A DNA stretch of 64,000 nt from Labyrinthula sp. Ha (GCA_015227615.1 JAALGZ010000003.1:124001-188000); one strand, 5' to 3'. Shown: positions 22,196 to 32,737, numbered from the stretch's first letter. Notes: generated by a model from the letters alone, not told the origin. A program made the numbers and translations.

Positions 22196-23486
22196 TTTAA
22201 CAACCGAGAGTAAGCGCCTCTTGCAGAATAAGCACTAAAATTTAATATTCAGACTTGGACTAACTTTAGACGTATTTGGGGCGAACAAAAACTTTTTAAC
22301 ATTTTGTGCTTGCAGTGATTAGAATCTACCAAGAACAAAATATATTTTTAAGGAGTTTTGAAGATTATTCAAACCTACTGAACACAATCAGCAGCATGCA
22401 TAAATAAGCCTCATTCATTGGAAAGCTCTACACCAACTTTGTTTAAGAAACGATTCAATCGTCATCAGTGCTATATTTTGAAATAACAGGGGCACAAAGT
22501 AAATACAAAATCTTTCTTTTTTTGAATTGTTTCCTTATATAAGCTATGTATACTTGTCTTCACTACAATTTTTGAAAATAACTTTTTGCGGCTCAGTTAA
22601 AAGTAAACAATGTTCTTGCTGCTTGTAGTATTCTGCAGAAAGGTTAATGCAGTTGAGTCTAATGAATTCTTTTCACACTAAACTGGCATTCAACAAATGA
22701 ACAAGAAATGCAATTCCGGGGTATACAGGATTTATGATCACATCCTTCAATCTTTGCTTCGGTTTCTATTCTTCATGCCAAACAGGGGTTTTAAATCCCA
22801 AGTAAGATACACACCAAGTTGCCTATTATAGTGACACAACTTAATACTACTGGTTTTCGATACACCTTCCTGTATATTGAGTTTTTTCGCTTGATTTTAT
22901 CCAACTTCAGACGGATTACGAACTCAAATATTCGAAAACCCTTGTTAAGTAGCTAATTTGTTAGTATCTTTCGAGCTCTCTTGAAAAATAACTATCCCTT
23001 CATTCAAATCATGTTTTATGTAGAAAGTTCCAGTAATTACCAAATACTGAAATAGGAATATTCTCATAATATTCAATAGCATGCATAGAGATCCCATAAT
23101 AAATTTTCATGTCTGTCTATATTCCTTCAAGGCTACGAGAGTCAACACAAACTGGTTTGCAAGGTTCCAATGTAAAAGAAGCCAAGAAAGAAATTTGAAA
23201 CATTCTGAAGAATGTGTCCTCAGGTAGATATATTCATATTTATGTCACTATTGTGGATTTCTTGCAAGGGGAAAGAGTTTGTCCTGAATATGAATATGAC
23301 TTCGAGAACTGTTATCATGTTGATTTCCTTCGAAATGATCTGGCCATCAGTTGGAAAAATATGTCAAATTGCTTAAGGATAGTCGTAATTATCGGAGAAA
23401 TTCAATCACAGTAAAAGTTTCATGAAATGAACTCTAGTTTTGCTAAGTTTGCCAGGAAATTCTACATTTCTTTGACATATATCTTC
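22196..23486. other. Gene-free stretch
   Basis: No recognised gene, repeat or RNA. A 66-residue plus-strand frame at 23214-23414 has no known motif. Confidence 0.4.
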
Positions 23487-24054
23487 TGTTAGTCCTGCTT
23501 TGATATATAGCAGTGACTAACGCGCAGTTGTATTCTAGTTTGCTGTAAATAGTGACCCCTTGTGATAATTGGGTCGTGTCTTAAATGGTCGCGAATAGTT
23601 TCGAGCACCTTTAGTAACCGTTTGCAATATGACATTACTGTTGTTATTAACCGTTAATTACATTTCGTGGAAAAATAAATAAGGACACGACATTGAAAGA
23701 ACAGAGCTATATTATTAGGACAAAGTAATTTTATAAGAAACTAATCCATTTTATATCATCTATAGTATTTGCACTTTGGATTTATCACACTCAAGTTTAT
23801 TGCATCGTTGTATTTGTGAAGCACTACTCACTTCTTTATCTTTTATTCACATTTCACTTGACACGTCATATACATTTTACTCAGAAGACTTATATTACTC
23901 ACTTTACTTACTTTATACATTTACTACTTTTATTCATTCTATTTTCTATATTCTATTTCTCTATTCACTCTATATTTTCTATTCAATCTTATCTCTTTTA
24001 CACTTATCTTAATTCATCCAGATTCCACGCAACATTAAGCCGGTGGAACGATTA
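23487..24054 (+). repeat. 5' LTR of the methyltransferase element
   Basis: It starts TGTTAGTCCTG and ends GGTGGAACGATTA, and is the partner of 30624-31191. A pyrimidine-rich TTCTATATTCT-type low-complexity stretch lies at about 23930-24000. Short frames inside it are not genes. Confidence 0.93.
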
Positions 24055-24066
24055 TTGAAGCTTCAA
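24055..24066. other. 12-bp palindrome at the primer-binding position
   Basis: TTGAAGCTTCAA is a perfect palindrome and starts at the first base after the LTR, where a primer-binding site is expected. It does not begin TGG as tRNA 3'-end sites do. The related element at 54644-62435 has a different perfect 12-bp palindrome in the same place. Confidence 0.7.
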
Positions 24067-24067
24067 A

Positions 24068-25537
24068 TTGTTAAACCTCGACAATTCAAGATTATTTTTG
24101 GAACTCGATAGTAAAGGAAAACCTAGATATTACTTTAACGAAGGAAACCAGAAGATTTATTTGGAAATGTCTGACAATGATAGTGGAAGTATGCCAATTA
24201 CATCGGAGATGCTTGAAGCACTAAGGAAATTAGGTTCACCCTCCTCAAGACCGCCTCGCCTGCAGGTCTTGAGGAGTTTCGACATAGAACCGCTTTTGGA
24301 TTTTATCGTCCGTGCTAAGCGAATGTTTAAAAGTGACCCAGATCTTAAGATCATCGATTGGCTCTCGGGGGAAGTTTGCTATAAACTCGAGAGCCATGAC
24401 GTGAACCTGGAGGACACTAAAGCTGTGCTGGAACACCTCGACAGTATTGAAAAGCTGAGAGCTGAGTCGAGGTACCAGCACAGCATCGCTAGATTAGCTA
24501 ATGAACTTAAATTTCCTCAGAATGCCAACAGTGGCAAAGAAGCAATTACTAAATTTTTCTTCAAAATCAGAGAAATCCTAGGACCAGAGAAATCAAAAAA
24601 TATTAAGACACAGAAGACGGCAATAAAATCTATCATAAAGAAACTACCTAAATACTTTCAAGTCAATTCAGAAAATTTCAATGACCTTTTCCCACACGTA
24701 AATACGGTGGAAGATTTAGAGAAGACCTTACAAGTTCTGGCACCGATTGAGGATGCTAACATCCGCCAGCGTAGGTCAAGCTCGAAAGCACTTACTTTAC
24801 ACTCCCAGGCAGTCTCAAATTCAACAAACTTACCTCAATCCAATGATTCCATTGTATCTCCGATGTCATTTAATACCAATACATTCTTTGAACCCATTGA
24901 AAGAATGATTATTGCCCTCAACTCTATTCAAGCTAACATGAATAGATGTTACAACTGTGGGGGCACTGACCACTATGCTGCTCAGTGCACCGCTGCCAAT
25001 AAACCTTCTAATTTTACTCCGAGATCGAACACTTTATCGAGCTCCAATAGATCAAAAAACTTTAGAAACCCGAAGAAGGGGATGAAGCCTCCTAGGTTAA
25101 TCATGTGTTTCCAACCTAAGGCAGACCCTGTTGAGTTCGTAGAAGTTTTTGGAAGAGGGGAATGGCACACAGTTAAAGGAGTGTTGGATAGTGGGGCAGG
25201 ACAAACTATTGGCTCAATTAAGTCACATGAAAGATTCTGCTCGATGATCTTTCCTCCATACTCCAACCTCCAAGTTAAACTCGCAAATAACACTCCTATT
25301 CCAGTTGTCAAAGTAGGAGACATCACGGTTCGAGTTAGGGTACACCACGCAGAACCAGTCCACTTGGGCAAAATGCGTATTTTCATGGTCGATGATCCTA
25401 ACTTTGAGACGATTTACATAGGAAGAGATACACTTTTTAAAATCGGAGCTATGCCGGAACAAGTTTTGGTTAAAATGGCTCCGTGGCAGAGGAACTTGTT
25501 GGCTCTATTTATGGGAGGAAAGCCACAAAGAAACTGA
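24068..25537 (+). CDS. Gag-protease of the methyltransferase element
   Basis: A 489-residue frame with a helical capsid-like N-terminal half, a CCHC zinc knuckle (CYNCGGTDHYAAQC, about residue 296-309), a basic linker, and an aspartic protease with the DSGAG active-site motif (GVLDSGAGQTIGS, about 374) and a later hydrophobic strand near IYIGRDTLF. Gag forms the particle that packages the RNA; the protease cuts it. The start is the first ATG after the LTR and palindrome. Confidence 0.88.
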   Translation: MLNLDNSRLFLELDSKGKPRYYFNEGNQKIYLEMSDNDSGSMPITSEMLEALRKLGSPSSRPPRLQVLRSFDIEPLLDFIVRAKRMFKSDPDLKIIDWLSGEVCYKLESHDVNLEDTKAVLEHLDSIEKLRAESRYQHSIARLANELKFPQNANSGKEAITKFFFKIREILGPEKSKNIKTQKTAIKSIIKKLPKYFQVNSENFNDLFPHVNTVEDLEKTLQVLAPIEDANIRQRRSSSKALTLHSQAVSNSTNLPQSNDSIVSPMSFNTNTFFEPIERMIIALNSIQANMNRCYNCGGTDHYAAQCTAANKPSNFTPRSNTLSSSNRSKNFRNPKKGMKPPRLIMCFQPKADPVEFVEVFGRGEWHTVKGVLDSGAGQTIGSIKSHERFCSMIFPPYSNLQVKLANNTPIPVVKVGDITVRVRVHHAEPVHLGKMRIFMVDDPNFETIYIGRDTLFKIGAMPEQVLVKMAPWQRNLLALFMGGKPQRN

Positions 25538-25558
25538 AGCGATGGAGATGATGCTATT

Positions 25559-27469
25559 TTGCTCAAGCGTCATTGGAATCCGGTACTATCAGCTGTGCCG
25601 GACAACAGCAACAACAACTTACTAGTCATTGATACAAGTTATTTTTATTCAAAGTTTGAAGATATCTTCCCACTTATTGAGTGCGGGAAAGCAGTTTTAA
25701 ATGATTCAACGTTTTTTAATATAAAATTATCAAAATTAAATTTATATTCAAGCACAAGAGAAATCGATTTCACCACTTCAGATAAGATCCTTAACATGGA
25801 GAAGGCAGCAGACCTTTTGGACTTACCATCCAAACACCCTATTCGACTAGTTAACCCGTATGAAGATGTTGACGACAAAACCTTTCCCCAAGCTTCCTAC
25901 TTTGGAGGGGATGGCAAGGATCTCCCGATCGATGTAGAGAGGGCGAAGATAAAGAAGATTATTCCAGAAAGCATATCTAAAGTTCAATTTATCAATAAGA
26001 GTCAAAAGGAGAAGTTAAAGTCTATGTGTATTAACAATATTGCAGCCTTTGGACTTACCCAAGGCACTGGACAGGTTAGCGATTTAACGCCTGTGCCATG
26101 CCATTTGGCTCCAGACGCCCCACCGGGGATTTCAGTTAAACCAAGACCGGTGGGCCAGAAGGAGGAAACCTGGTTGAAGAACAGGATTGAGGAACTTGTC
26201 GCAGCTAACATTCTAAAGCGCGTCGAGGATTCAATATATTCGGTTCCGATACATATAGTGCCCAAGAAGAGTGAGGATCCCAACAAGCAATACCGCTTAG
26301 TTGTGGATATGAGGCGGGTGAATGACTTTACCATTCGCACCTCACTCCAACCTCCACATCTTGAACAACAACTTCAGAGAACGAGGCACGCAATTTATTA
26401 TGGTGCGGTCGACATCATGTCAGGCTTTGATTATTTACCAATACGGGAAGATGCAAAAAGATTCTTCAACATGGCCACTCCATGGGGGGCAGCGTACCAG
26501 TTCCAAGGCACTGTCCAAGGCTGGAAGAACTCCCCCCTTTACTTCCAAGACAGAATATTTAGAGAAATCTTGGAAGGGAGTGGCTTCATGGAACCTGACT
26601 CCATCTCTAGGGGTCTCGTTCAATGGGTAGACGACGTACTGCTATATTCTAGAGATTTCGATGCGTACGTGGATATGATGGATAAAGTCCTAAAGAGGTT
26701 TATTAAAAAGAAGGTGAGGCTTAACGTCAAGAAGTGTATTTTTATTTCGCAGAAGCTAAAATACTGCGGGAAATACCTGGAAAAAGGCACTGCTGCCTAC
26801 GAACCGGAATTATACACTTCAATCTTGAAAACGAAAAGGCCCACTTACCAACACCAACTTGCAGGAATATTATATGTCTGCAATTGGTTGGGTCCAACCA
26901 TATACAACTTAAACGAATTTAGAACCAAATTTTCCAAGGCTGTTAGATTGGGCATGAAGCAATCAAAGCTGAAAAGATTAAAGCTCCCAATAGCCTGGAC
27001 TGATGATTTAATAAAAGTTTGGGATTTATTTTTGTTGGAAATATCTAACGCGATGCGCAGGAACCTCTCAATGTATGATCCCGATCGCAGACTAAATATT
27101 TTTACAGATTCTAGTGAAATACATTGGTCATCCTTAATGACCCAGACCGATATTGAAGAGGATGCTTTACACATTATGAAGAAGAAGCACTACCCTGTAC
27201 TCTTATTGAATGGATCCTTCGCCGTGGGACAAATAAAATGGCATATTAGCCAAAAGGAAATATTCCCCATCTCAAAATTGTTGAAAAGGGTCGATTATTT
27301 AATTTTAGGCCATCCGAATCCTGTAAGGGTCTACACAGACCACAGGAATCTGATTTACCTCATTAAATCAAACTGGAATGAAAACAAATCGTATTTAGCT
27401 AGGCTAGGGCGTTGGGCTCTTATCCTTCAAGACGCGAATTTAATATTTTTCATATCAAAGGCGAATTAA
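25559..27469 (+). CDS. Reverse transcriptase and RNase H of the methyltransferase element
   Basis: A 636-residue frame with RT landmarks in order: KSEDPNKQYRLVVDMRRVN, GAVDIMSGFDYLPI, VQGWKNSPLYFQDRI and the catalytic QWVDDVLLYSR. RNase H follows, with NIFTDSSEIHWSS and KWHISQKEIFPI, then VYTDHRNLIYL. It copies element RNA into DNA inside the particle. RT type and order are Ty3/gypsy. Confidence 0.92.
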   Translation: MLKRHWNPVLSAVPDNSNNNLLVIDTSYFYSKFEDIFPLIECGKAVLNDSTFFNIKLSKLNLYSSTREIDFTTSDKILNMEKAADLLDLPSKHPIRLVNPYEDVDDKTFPQASYFGGDGKDLPIDVERAKIKKIIPESISKVQFINKSQKEKLKSMCINNIAAFGLTQGTGQVSDLTPVPCHLAPDAPPGISVKPRPVGQKEETWLKNRIEELVAANILKRVEDSIYSVPIHIVPKKSEDPNKQYRLVVDMRRVNDFTIRTSLQPPHLEQQLQRTRHAIYYGAVDIMSGFDYLPIREDAKRFFNMATPWGAAYQFQGTVQGWKNSPLYFQDRIFREILEGSGFMEPDSISRGLVQWVDDVLLYSRDFDAYVDMMDKVLKRFIKKKVRLNVKKCIFISQKLKYCGKYLEKGTAAYEPELYTSILKTKRPTYQHQLAGILYVCNWLGPTIYNLNEFRTKFSKAVRLGMKQSKLKRLKLPIAWTDDLIKVWDLFLLEISNAMRRNLSMYDPDRRLNIFTDSSEIHWSSLMTQTDIEEDALHIMKKKHYPVLLLNGSFAVGQIKWHISQKEIFPISKLLKRVDYLILGHPNPVRVYTDHRNLIYLIKSNWNENKSYLARLGRWALILQDANLIFFISKAN

Positions 27470-29352
27470 ATGTTTTAGCTGACATAGTCAGTCGATGGGG
27501 CAATCCCAATTATGAAGAACCACCTAATAAAACTATTCAACTTAATGCTTACAATCTTAGAAAGAAGAAAAAGAAAAATTATAATAACTCTGCTGATGAT
27601 GAAGAATCTTCTGAGTCCTTACAAGAATATCTTAAGAAGATGGACCAGGATCGTCTTTCATTCCTTAACCCATATTATAAAGGGGGTTGGAAGAGAATCA
27701 ATGAGCAGGAACTTTTATCTTTGCAAAGGAAATTAGAACCGACTTTGACGATACTTAAGAAAGTTAATGATAAAATATTTATACCTCTCTCTCTGGTTCA
27801 AAGACTTATAGTACATAATCATATCGCACTTGGCCATCCTTCGCAAACCTTGAAACTCAATGAACTAAACAAATATTATTATTTTGAACTACCCTACGGG
27901 ATAAAACTTGAGGACCTAATTAAGGAATTACACAGGCAATGTATTCACTGCGTCCGGGTTCCGTCCCTAATAAGGACCCCACACCATTCCACAGATCTAG
28001 GTGAGAAACGGGGGGATGTTCTCAGGTTGGAAATTTTATATATATCCAACGAGGGATATATCCTGGTGTTATTAGATAATGCAACAAGGAAAATTTCGTT
28101 GACCTATTGTAAGAAGTGTACAGCTATGGATGTGGTCAAATCTCTTCTAGTTTGGCACTCCTGGTTGGAACTTAGGCCTACTTTTACAAGTATCACCGAT
28201 AGAGGCTCACACTTTTGTAACATCTTATTACAGGAGTTAAGCCAATGGCTAAGATATACGCACTCCTTTGCGATATCTTATGCCCCATGGACTAACGGAG
28301 GTATTGAGGACTCCAATGTCCGTATTTTACTTATTCTGAGGTCGATCACTGACGAGTTACATCTTTCTCAAAATCAATGGAAAGAAACTTTACCATACAT
28401 TCAATCTACTACTAACATGTCAAGGAGTACTAGGAATAAAAATTATACACCTAATGAGTTATTTTTGGGTTTAACTAAACAAGAAGTAGATACAGATGAA
28501 GATTTTTTAATCAAGAGACATTTATTTAAGGCTGAAGGTGGGTCGAAACCACTGCAACGAGCTAGAAATCCAGATGTTATAATACAAGAGAGCAAGAAAT
28601 TAGCCAACTTTATTGATGAGAAGCAAAATATGGTCTATTCCTTCGTCAAAATGCCGAGGAAGAATACAAATGACAGATACAATGCCAAGTTCGCTAAAGG
28701 CATAATACAGTATAATTTAGGTGACTGGGTACTTACAAGCTCAGCTAACACCCATCGAGCAAGATTAAAATACAAGCTCAAGTGGCAAGGTCCCCTCCAA
28801 GTAGTAGACACGATTTCTGATAATGTCTACAAGTTGAAGAGCCTGTTGGGGAAGGAAATGGTGTGCCATGCATCACGGATGTGGTGGTATGAGCCTCCAG
28901 AGTACGAACCCTCAGAAGAAATAATGAAACATTTTAGGAGAACATACGGTGCACTTTCAGTTGAAGGAATATATGATATCAAGCTGACCCCGGAAGGACA
29001 TTATTTAAAGACGAAATGGCTTGGTTTTGAAGAGAAAGACTATACCTTCGAGCCATTAGAGATATTGGCGTCTGATGTTCCAAACCTGGTCAAAGATTTT
29101 TTATCAGAAGGGGGAGGATTAAAGAAGCAGCTAAGGAAGGGCGCTTTTGATATGGTCCCTGGAATTTTGAACAATGACAATGAAGCGGTTCACCTCAACG
29201 CGATACGCTGTTTCGCCAAGACACCATCAGAGGCTAAAACGTGGTTGCCAATCGAAAAGATCATCCTCAAACAATGCATTGCAGCATACGGAGTCGGCAA
29301 CTACAAATCCATACATGATAATGCCCACCTACCATATAAAAATACTAAATAA
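27412..29352 (+). CDS. Integrase with chromodomain and SANT-like C-terminus
   Basis: A 646-residue frame with an RNase H tail (ELNVLADIVSRWGNP), then an HHCC zinc region (HNHIALGHPS ... CIHC), a DDE core with VLLDNATRK, TDRGSHFCN and SYAPWTNGGIEDSNV, and a GPY-like segment ending VCHASRMWWYEPPE. A chromodomain-like segment (YLKTKWLGFEEKDYTFEPLE, about residues 520-560) and a SANT/Myb-like start (TWLPIEKIILKQCIAAYGVG, from about 610) follow. YSPWTNG-type integrase cores with HASR... and a chromodomain are known from oomycete gypsy elements. Chromodomains steer integration to modified histones. Confidence 0.88.
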   Translation: MGSYPSRREFNIFHIKGELNVLADIVSRWGNPNYEEPPNKTIQLNAYNLRKKKKKNYNNSADDEESSESLQEYLKKMDQDRLSFLNPYYKGGWKRINEQELLSLQRKLEPTLTILKKVNDKIFIPLSLVQRLIVHNHIALGHPSQTLKLNELNKYYYFELPYGIKLEDLIKELHRQCIHCVRVPSLIRTPHHSTDLGEKRGDVLRLEILYISNEGYILVLLDNATRKISLTYCKKCTAMDVVKSLLVWHSWLELRPTFTSITDRGSHFCNILLQELSQWLRYTHSFAISYAPWTNGGIEDSNVRILLILRSITDELHLSQNQWKETLPYIQSTTNMSRSTRNKNYTPNELFLGLTKQEVDTDEDFLIKRHLFKAEGGSKPLQRARNPDVIIQESKKLANFIDEKQNMVYSFVKMPRKNTNDRYNAKFAKGIIQYNLGDWVLTSSANTHRARLKYKLKWQGPLQVVDTISDNVYKLKSLLGKEMVCHASRMWWYEPPEYEPSEEIMKHFRRTYGALSVEGIYDIKLTPEGHYLKTKWLGFEEKDYTFEPLEILASDVPNLVKDFLSEGGGLKKQLRKGAFDMVPGILNNDNEAVHLNAIRCFAKTPSEAKTWLPIEKIILKQCIAAYGVGNYKSIHDNAHLPYKNTK

Positions 29353-29394
29353 CTTTCCACTCAAACCCAAAAACTGTTAGGCAAACAAAGTATT

Positions 29395-30555
29395 ATGGAA
29401 TATAGTACCCTCAAAGTGAATGCTGACTTGGTTTTATCTTACAACCTTACGAAATATGGAACGACATTTTATAAAGAATTGGAGAAGAAGAACGCTATAG
29501 CTGACCACATGGTGCAAAGATTTTTCAACTTATTCAGATTCACGAAGAATTTTAAACCACGACATCCATCTTCTATAATATTTTTTAGAAGATTGGACAG
29601 GCTGGATCTCGTTAAATCTAAGCTGAACTACTTAAGAGGGGTGGATGATGTCCGAGAACTTAGTAAAGTATACTCTAAAATAAGTTGGAGCAGTTTACCT
29701 TCAGAAATTCTAAAATTGGAAATAGAAGTCAGTGACAAAGAAGATGAAATAAAGATTAGGAATACTATATTCAAACAGATTCTGGTTACTGTCGAAGATT
29801 TACAGAAAGAAGCTTTCTCTAAAGAAGATTTTAATGTTCCGGCGGTCATTGTATTTAATCAAAAGAAATGCACGACGAGCTGGAATAAGGAGGATTCCGA
29901 AGTTGAAATATTATATGAGAAGTTTTCTCTTAACTATCCCTTTCTCGAATATGGAAGTCTACCTTTACATTTGGATTTATTGAAAGCTGATGATTTTTTC
30001 AACTTTTTAAAGAAAAACGTAGTTTATTTTCAATGCATTATCCTAGACCCGCCGTGGAAACTAGCCAATGAGATACCTACTAGAGGCCCGGCACTTACTT
30101 ATTCTCAGACGAATTTTCAGTCTATACCTTTCAAACAGCTGTTTTCTACTATAACAAGTGGGTTTGCTTTCGTTTGGGTTATACATTCCTACGAGCAACC
30201 TCTCAGATCGTTGATTACTGAGCTTGGCTACAAGATTGTGGATACTTTTACATGGGTCAAGGTCAGTGACCAAGGGCATTTATTATCTTCAACCGGCCCA
30301 AATATGAACAGAGCAAAGGAAACTTGTCTGATGATTTCTATTGGACAATCTTCTTCCTTACAAATTAAATCGAACTTTGGAGTCGATGTTATTTTATCTA
30401 AACGACGTGAACAATCTAGGAAGCCAGACGAACTCTATACGCGGATCGAAGCTGCCTATTCACAAAAGGCGAGGTTCTGTGAATTTTTTGGTCGCTCTTG
30501 GAACGCAAGAAGACGCTGGTTGACGATTGGAAATGAAATACCTGCAAATTTTTGA
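29395..30555 (+). CDS. MT-A70-family adenine methyltransferase inside an LTR retrotransposon
   Basis: A 386-residue frame between the integrase frame and the 3' LTR. The N-terminal half is helical with FFRRLDRLD, a segment shared with the 54644-62435 element. The C-terminal half has the MT-A70 plan: CIILDPPWK (catalytic DPPW at residues 218-221), FAFVWVIHSYEQPL, YKIVDTFTWVKV, NRAKETCLMISIG, DVILSKRREQSRKPDELYTR and RFCEFFGRSWNARRRW ... GNE. MT-A70 enzymes (METTL3, METTL4 and ciliate MTA1 relatives) transfer methyl from SAM to N6 of adenine in RNA or DNA. All recognisable motifs are present, so it may be active. Whether the target is element RNA, element DNA or host chromatin is unknown. Confidence 0.92.
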   Translation: MEYSTLKVNADLVLSYNLTKYGTTFYKELEKKNAIADHMVQRFFNLFRFTKNFKPRHPSSIIFFRRLDRLDLVKSKLNYLRGVDDVRELSKVYSKISWSSLPSEILKLEIEVSDKEDEIKIRNTIFKQILVTVEDLQKEAFSKEDFNVPAVIVFNQKKCTTSWNKEDSEVEILYEKFSLNYPFLEYGSLPLHLDLLKADDFFNFLKKNVVYFQCIILDPPWKLANEIPTRGPALTYSQTNFQSIPFKQLFSTITSGFAFVWVIHSYEQPLRSLITELGYKIVDTFTWVKVSDQGHLLSSTGPNMNRAKETCLMISIGQSSSLQIKSNFGVDVILSKRREQSRKPDELYTRIEAAYSQKARFCEFFGRSWNARRRWLTIGNEIPANF

Positions 30556-30609
30556 TTTGGAAAATTTTAAATCGCGTTATTTTGATTTCTTAGGTCTTGT
30601 TGAGAACAA

Positions 30610-30623
30610 CACCTAGGGGGCGA
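30610..30623 (+). other. Candidate polypurine tract
   Basis: The G-rich CTAGGGGGCGA directly precedes the 3' LTR, where the plus-strand primer of LTR elements forms. It is only partly purine. Confidence 0.5.
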
Positions 30624-31191
30624 TGTTAGTCCTGCGTTGATATATAGCAGTGACTAACGCACAGTTGTATTCTACTTTGCTATAAATAGTGACCCCTTGT
30701 GATAATTGGGTCGTGTCTTAAATGGTCGCGAATAGTTTCGAGCACCTTTAGTAACCGTTTGCAATATGACATTACTGTTGTTATTAACCGTTAATTACAT
30801 TTCGTGGAAAAATAAATAAGGACACGACATTGAAAGAACAGAGCTATATTATTAGGACAAAGCAATTTTATAAGAAACTAATCCATTTTATATCATCTAT
30901 AGTATTTGTACTTTGGATTTATCACACTCAAGTTTATTGAATCGTTGTATTTGTGAAGCACTACTCACTTCTTTATCTTTTATTCACATTTCACTTGACA
31001 CGTCATATACATTTTACTCAGAAGACTTATATTACTCACTTTACTTACTTTATACATTTACTACTTTTATTCATTTTATTTTCTATATTCTATTTCTCTA
31101 TTCACTCTATATTTTCTATTCAATCTTATTTCTTTTACACTTACCTTAATTCATCCAGATTCCATGCAACATTAAGCCGGTGGAACGATTA
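30624..31191 (+). repeat. 3' LTR of the methyltransferase element
   Basis: The same length (568 bp) as 23487-24054, with about 98% identity by eye. It is followed by the CTTC target duplication. Confidence 0.93.
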
Positions 31192-31195
31192 CTTC

Positions 31196-31790
31196 TTTTC
31201 AAAGTGGCGCAATAAAGTGACCAGGCTAATGCCATATCATGATCAGGCGAAGAATTATGTACTTGCACTCAATTGCATACTAGCAGAACTTCAGTGAAAC
31301 CATTTGAAAATGATGAGGTCTATGACGCCAGTGCACGAAATAAGCTTTAGAAATTGATAGTAATCATAATAAAAAACTAGTAAAATTAGTGCAAAAAATT
31401 TGAAAAATCAGTTCTTACTAATCTTTAAAACAAGTTATCCTTACTACATCGGACAGAAAAAAGGAATCAATGAAATGATGAGTGCCTTGAGACAGTATGA
31501 TCGTCTAAATAATATTCACCTTCGAGATATTTAAGAGCAAAATTAAACAACTATCCATCTCCGTTGACATTTGTATCGATATGAAGAAGTTCTGTGTTTT
31601 GAATATTTATGTATATGTAGTTTGTGAAATGTGATTAGTTAGAAAAGAGACATCTGATTGGATAAGTTAAGGTTTAACAGGGGTTTTGTGGTTGTTTTCA
31701 ATTGGGCCATGTGGTCTAACCCTACGAGCCTGTGGTCTTGCCCTCCTTAGTACTACACTATTCGTGATTGGTTTTTCCCGTCTTGGTATA
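31196..31790. other. Gene-free stretch
   Basis: This is flanking DNA between two retroelements; no gene or motif is recognised. Confidence 0.4.
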
Positions 31791-31966
31791 TGTTGAAATC
31801 TATTCTTTCTTTATATTTAAACCTTATGATGTTCTTTATTCTATATGATATTCTAAAGGCTATACGATATTTAGTTAGTTCAATTATTTCATATATGTTA
31901 TATATATTTAGTCATAGGGAATAAAACAAGTCTGACTTGTAGAAACTGTGCTGGAATACTTCAACA
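31791..31966 (-). repeat. 3' LTR of copia 31791-36176
   Basis: It shares TTCTTTCTTTAT, TTTAGTCATAGGGAATAAAA and CTGACTTGTAG blocks with 36001-36176. Confidence 0.85.
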
Positions 31967-32100
31967 CTATCCCCTTTCTTTTCTTCCTAGCTCTCCTTCT
32001 CCTTTACCAACCACTTTCTTAATTTAATGTAAGCTGCCTTTGAAACTGGTTTTGTAAATAAGTCTTCTGGCTTCAGGATTCCGCTTATGTGTTTCAGGTT

Positions 32101-32613
32101 CTAATTATTCACTATAATTATTTTTCTTGTGAAGAAATATTTGACACCCATGTGTCTTGGCTTCTCAGATAATGTCTGTCCCTGTATTAGTTTCACCGTA
32201 GACAAACTATCGGTAAAAACGTTTACGTCCAAGTCCTTTACGTCCATGAAGTTTAATACGTTTTTTATCCACTCCGCTGTAGAAAGGGCCCTTGTCAGTC
32301 CCACGAGTTCGGCTACCGTTGACGATATACTGATGTTCTTTTGCTTCTTGATTTTCCACGACACCGCACCTCCATTCAGTGTGATTAAGTATCCCTTCAG
32401 GCTCCATTTATCGCCGGTGACGTTTTTCCAGGATGCGTCACTATATACATTCATGGTCCAGTTATTGAAGTTCTTTCTATACAAAATTCCGTATGTTTTT
32501 GTGCACAACAGGTATTTTAAGACTCTTTTGGCAGGTCGTATGTGTTCGATCGCGGGTTTCTTTGTAAAGGTAGCAAGACGATTTACTATGAGTGACACGT
32601 CAGGTCTTGCCAT
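32101..32613 (-). pseudogene. Copia RNase H region
   Basis: The frame opens with ARPDVSLIVNRLATF and continues to VYSDASWKN, the SSTVAELVGL block and KPRHMGVKYFFTRK, the standard copia RNase H end. It belongs to the 31791-36176 element. Confidence 0.8.
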
Positions 32614-32737
32614 TTCACAAATGAAATGTAAGGTACCTATGATCCTTTGGTATAATGTTGGTTATACTTCGTTGTCTTCTTGTAAGATATACATTCCAGG
32701 TTGATGCGGAGTGTCAGTCGTTTTCGTTCGTTCCATA

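Larger units (their letters stand above)
23487..31191 (+). mobile_element. Ty3/gypsy-like LTR retrotransposon encoding an MT-A70 methyltransferase, nearly whole
   Basis: Two 568-bp LTRs enclose a 6.6-kb body, with CTTC at both outer edges (23483-23486, 31192-31195) as a 4-bp target duplication. Four long frames tile the interior: gag-protease, RT-RNase H, integrase-chromodomain and an MT-A70 methyltransferase. The order RT, RNase H, integrase is Ty3/gypsy. The integrase and chromodomain resemble elements known from oomycetes. The LTRs differ at only about a dozen sites (roughly 2%), so the insertion is recent. It looks largely whole; at most about three frame junctions separate the four frames, and whether these are recoding signals or damage cannot be told. 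Confidence 0.92.

Noticed and set aside
23776-24058. Short Ser/Leu/Tyr-rich frames in the 5' LTR, repeated at 30913-31297
   Set aside because: They lie in low-complexity pyrimidine-rich LTR sequence and appear in both LTRs only because the LTRs are copies. No motif or coding bias.
26322-26630. Overlapping frames in the RT region of the 23487-31191 element
   Set aside because: They are shadows of the RT frame in other phases without any motif.
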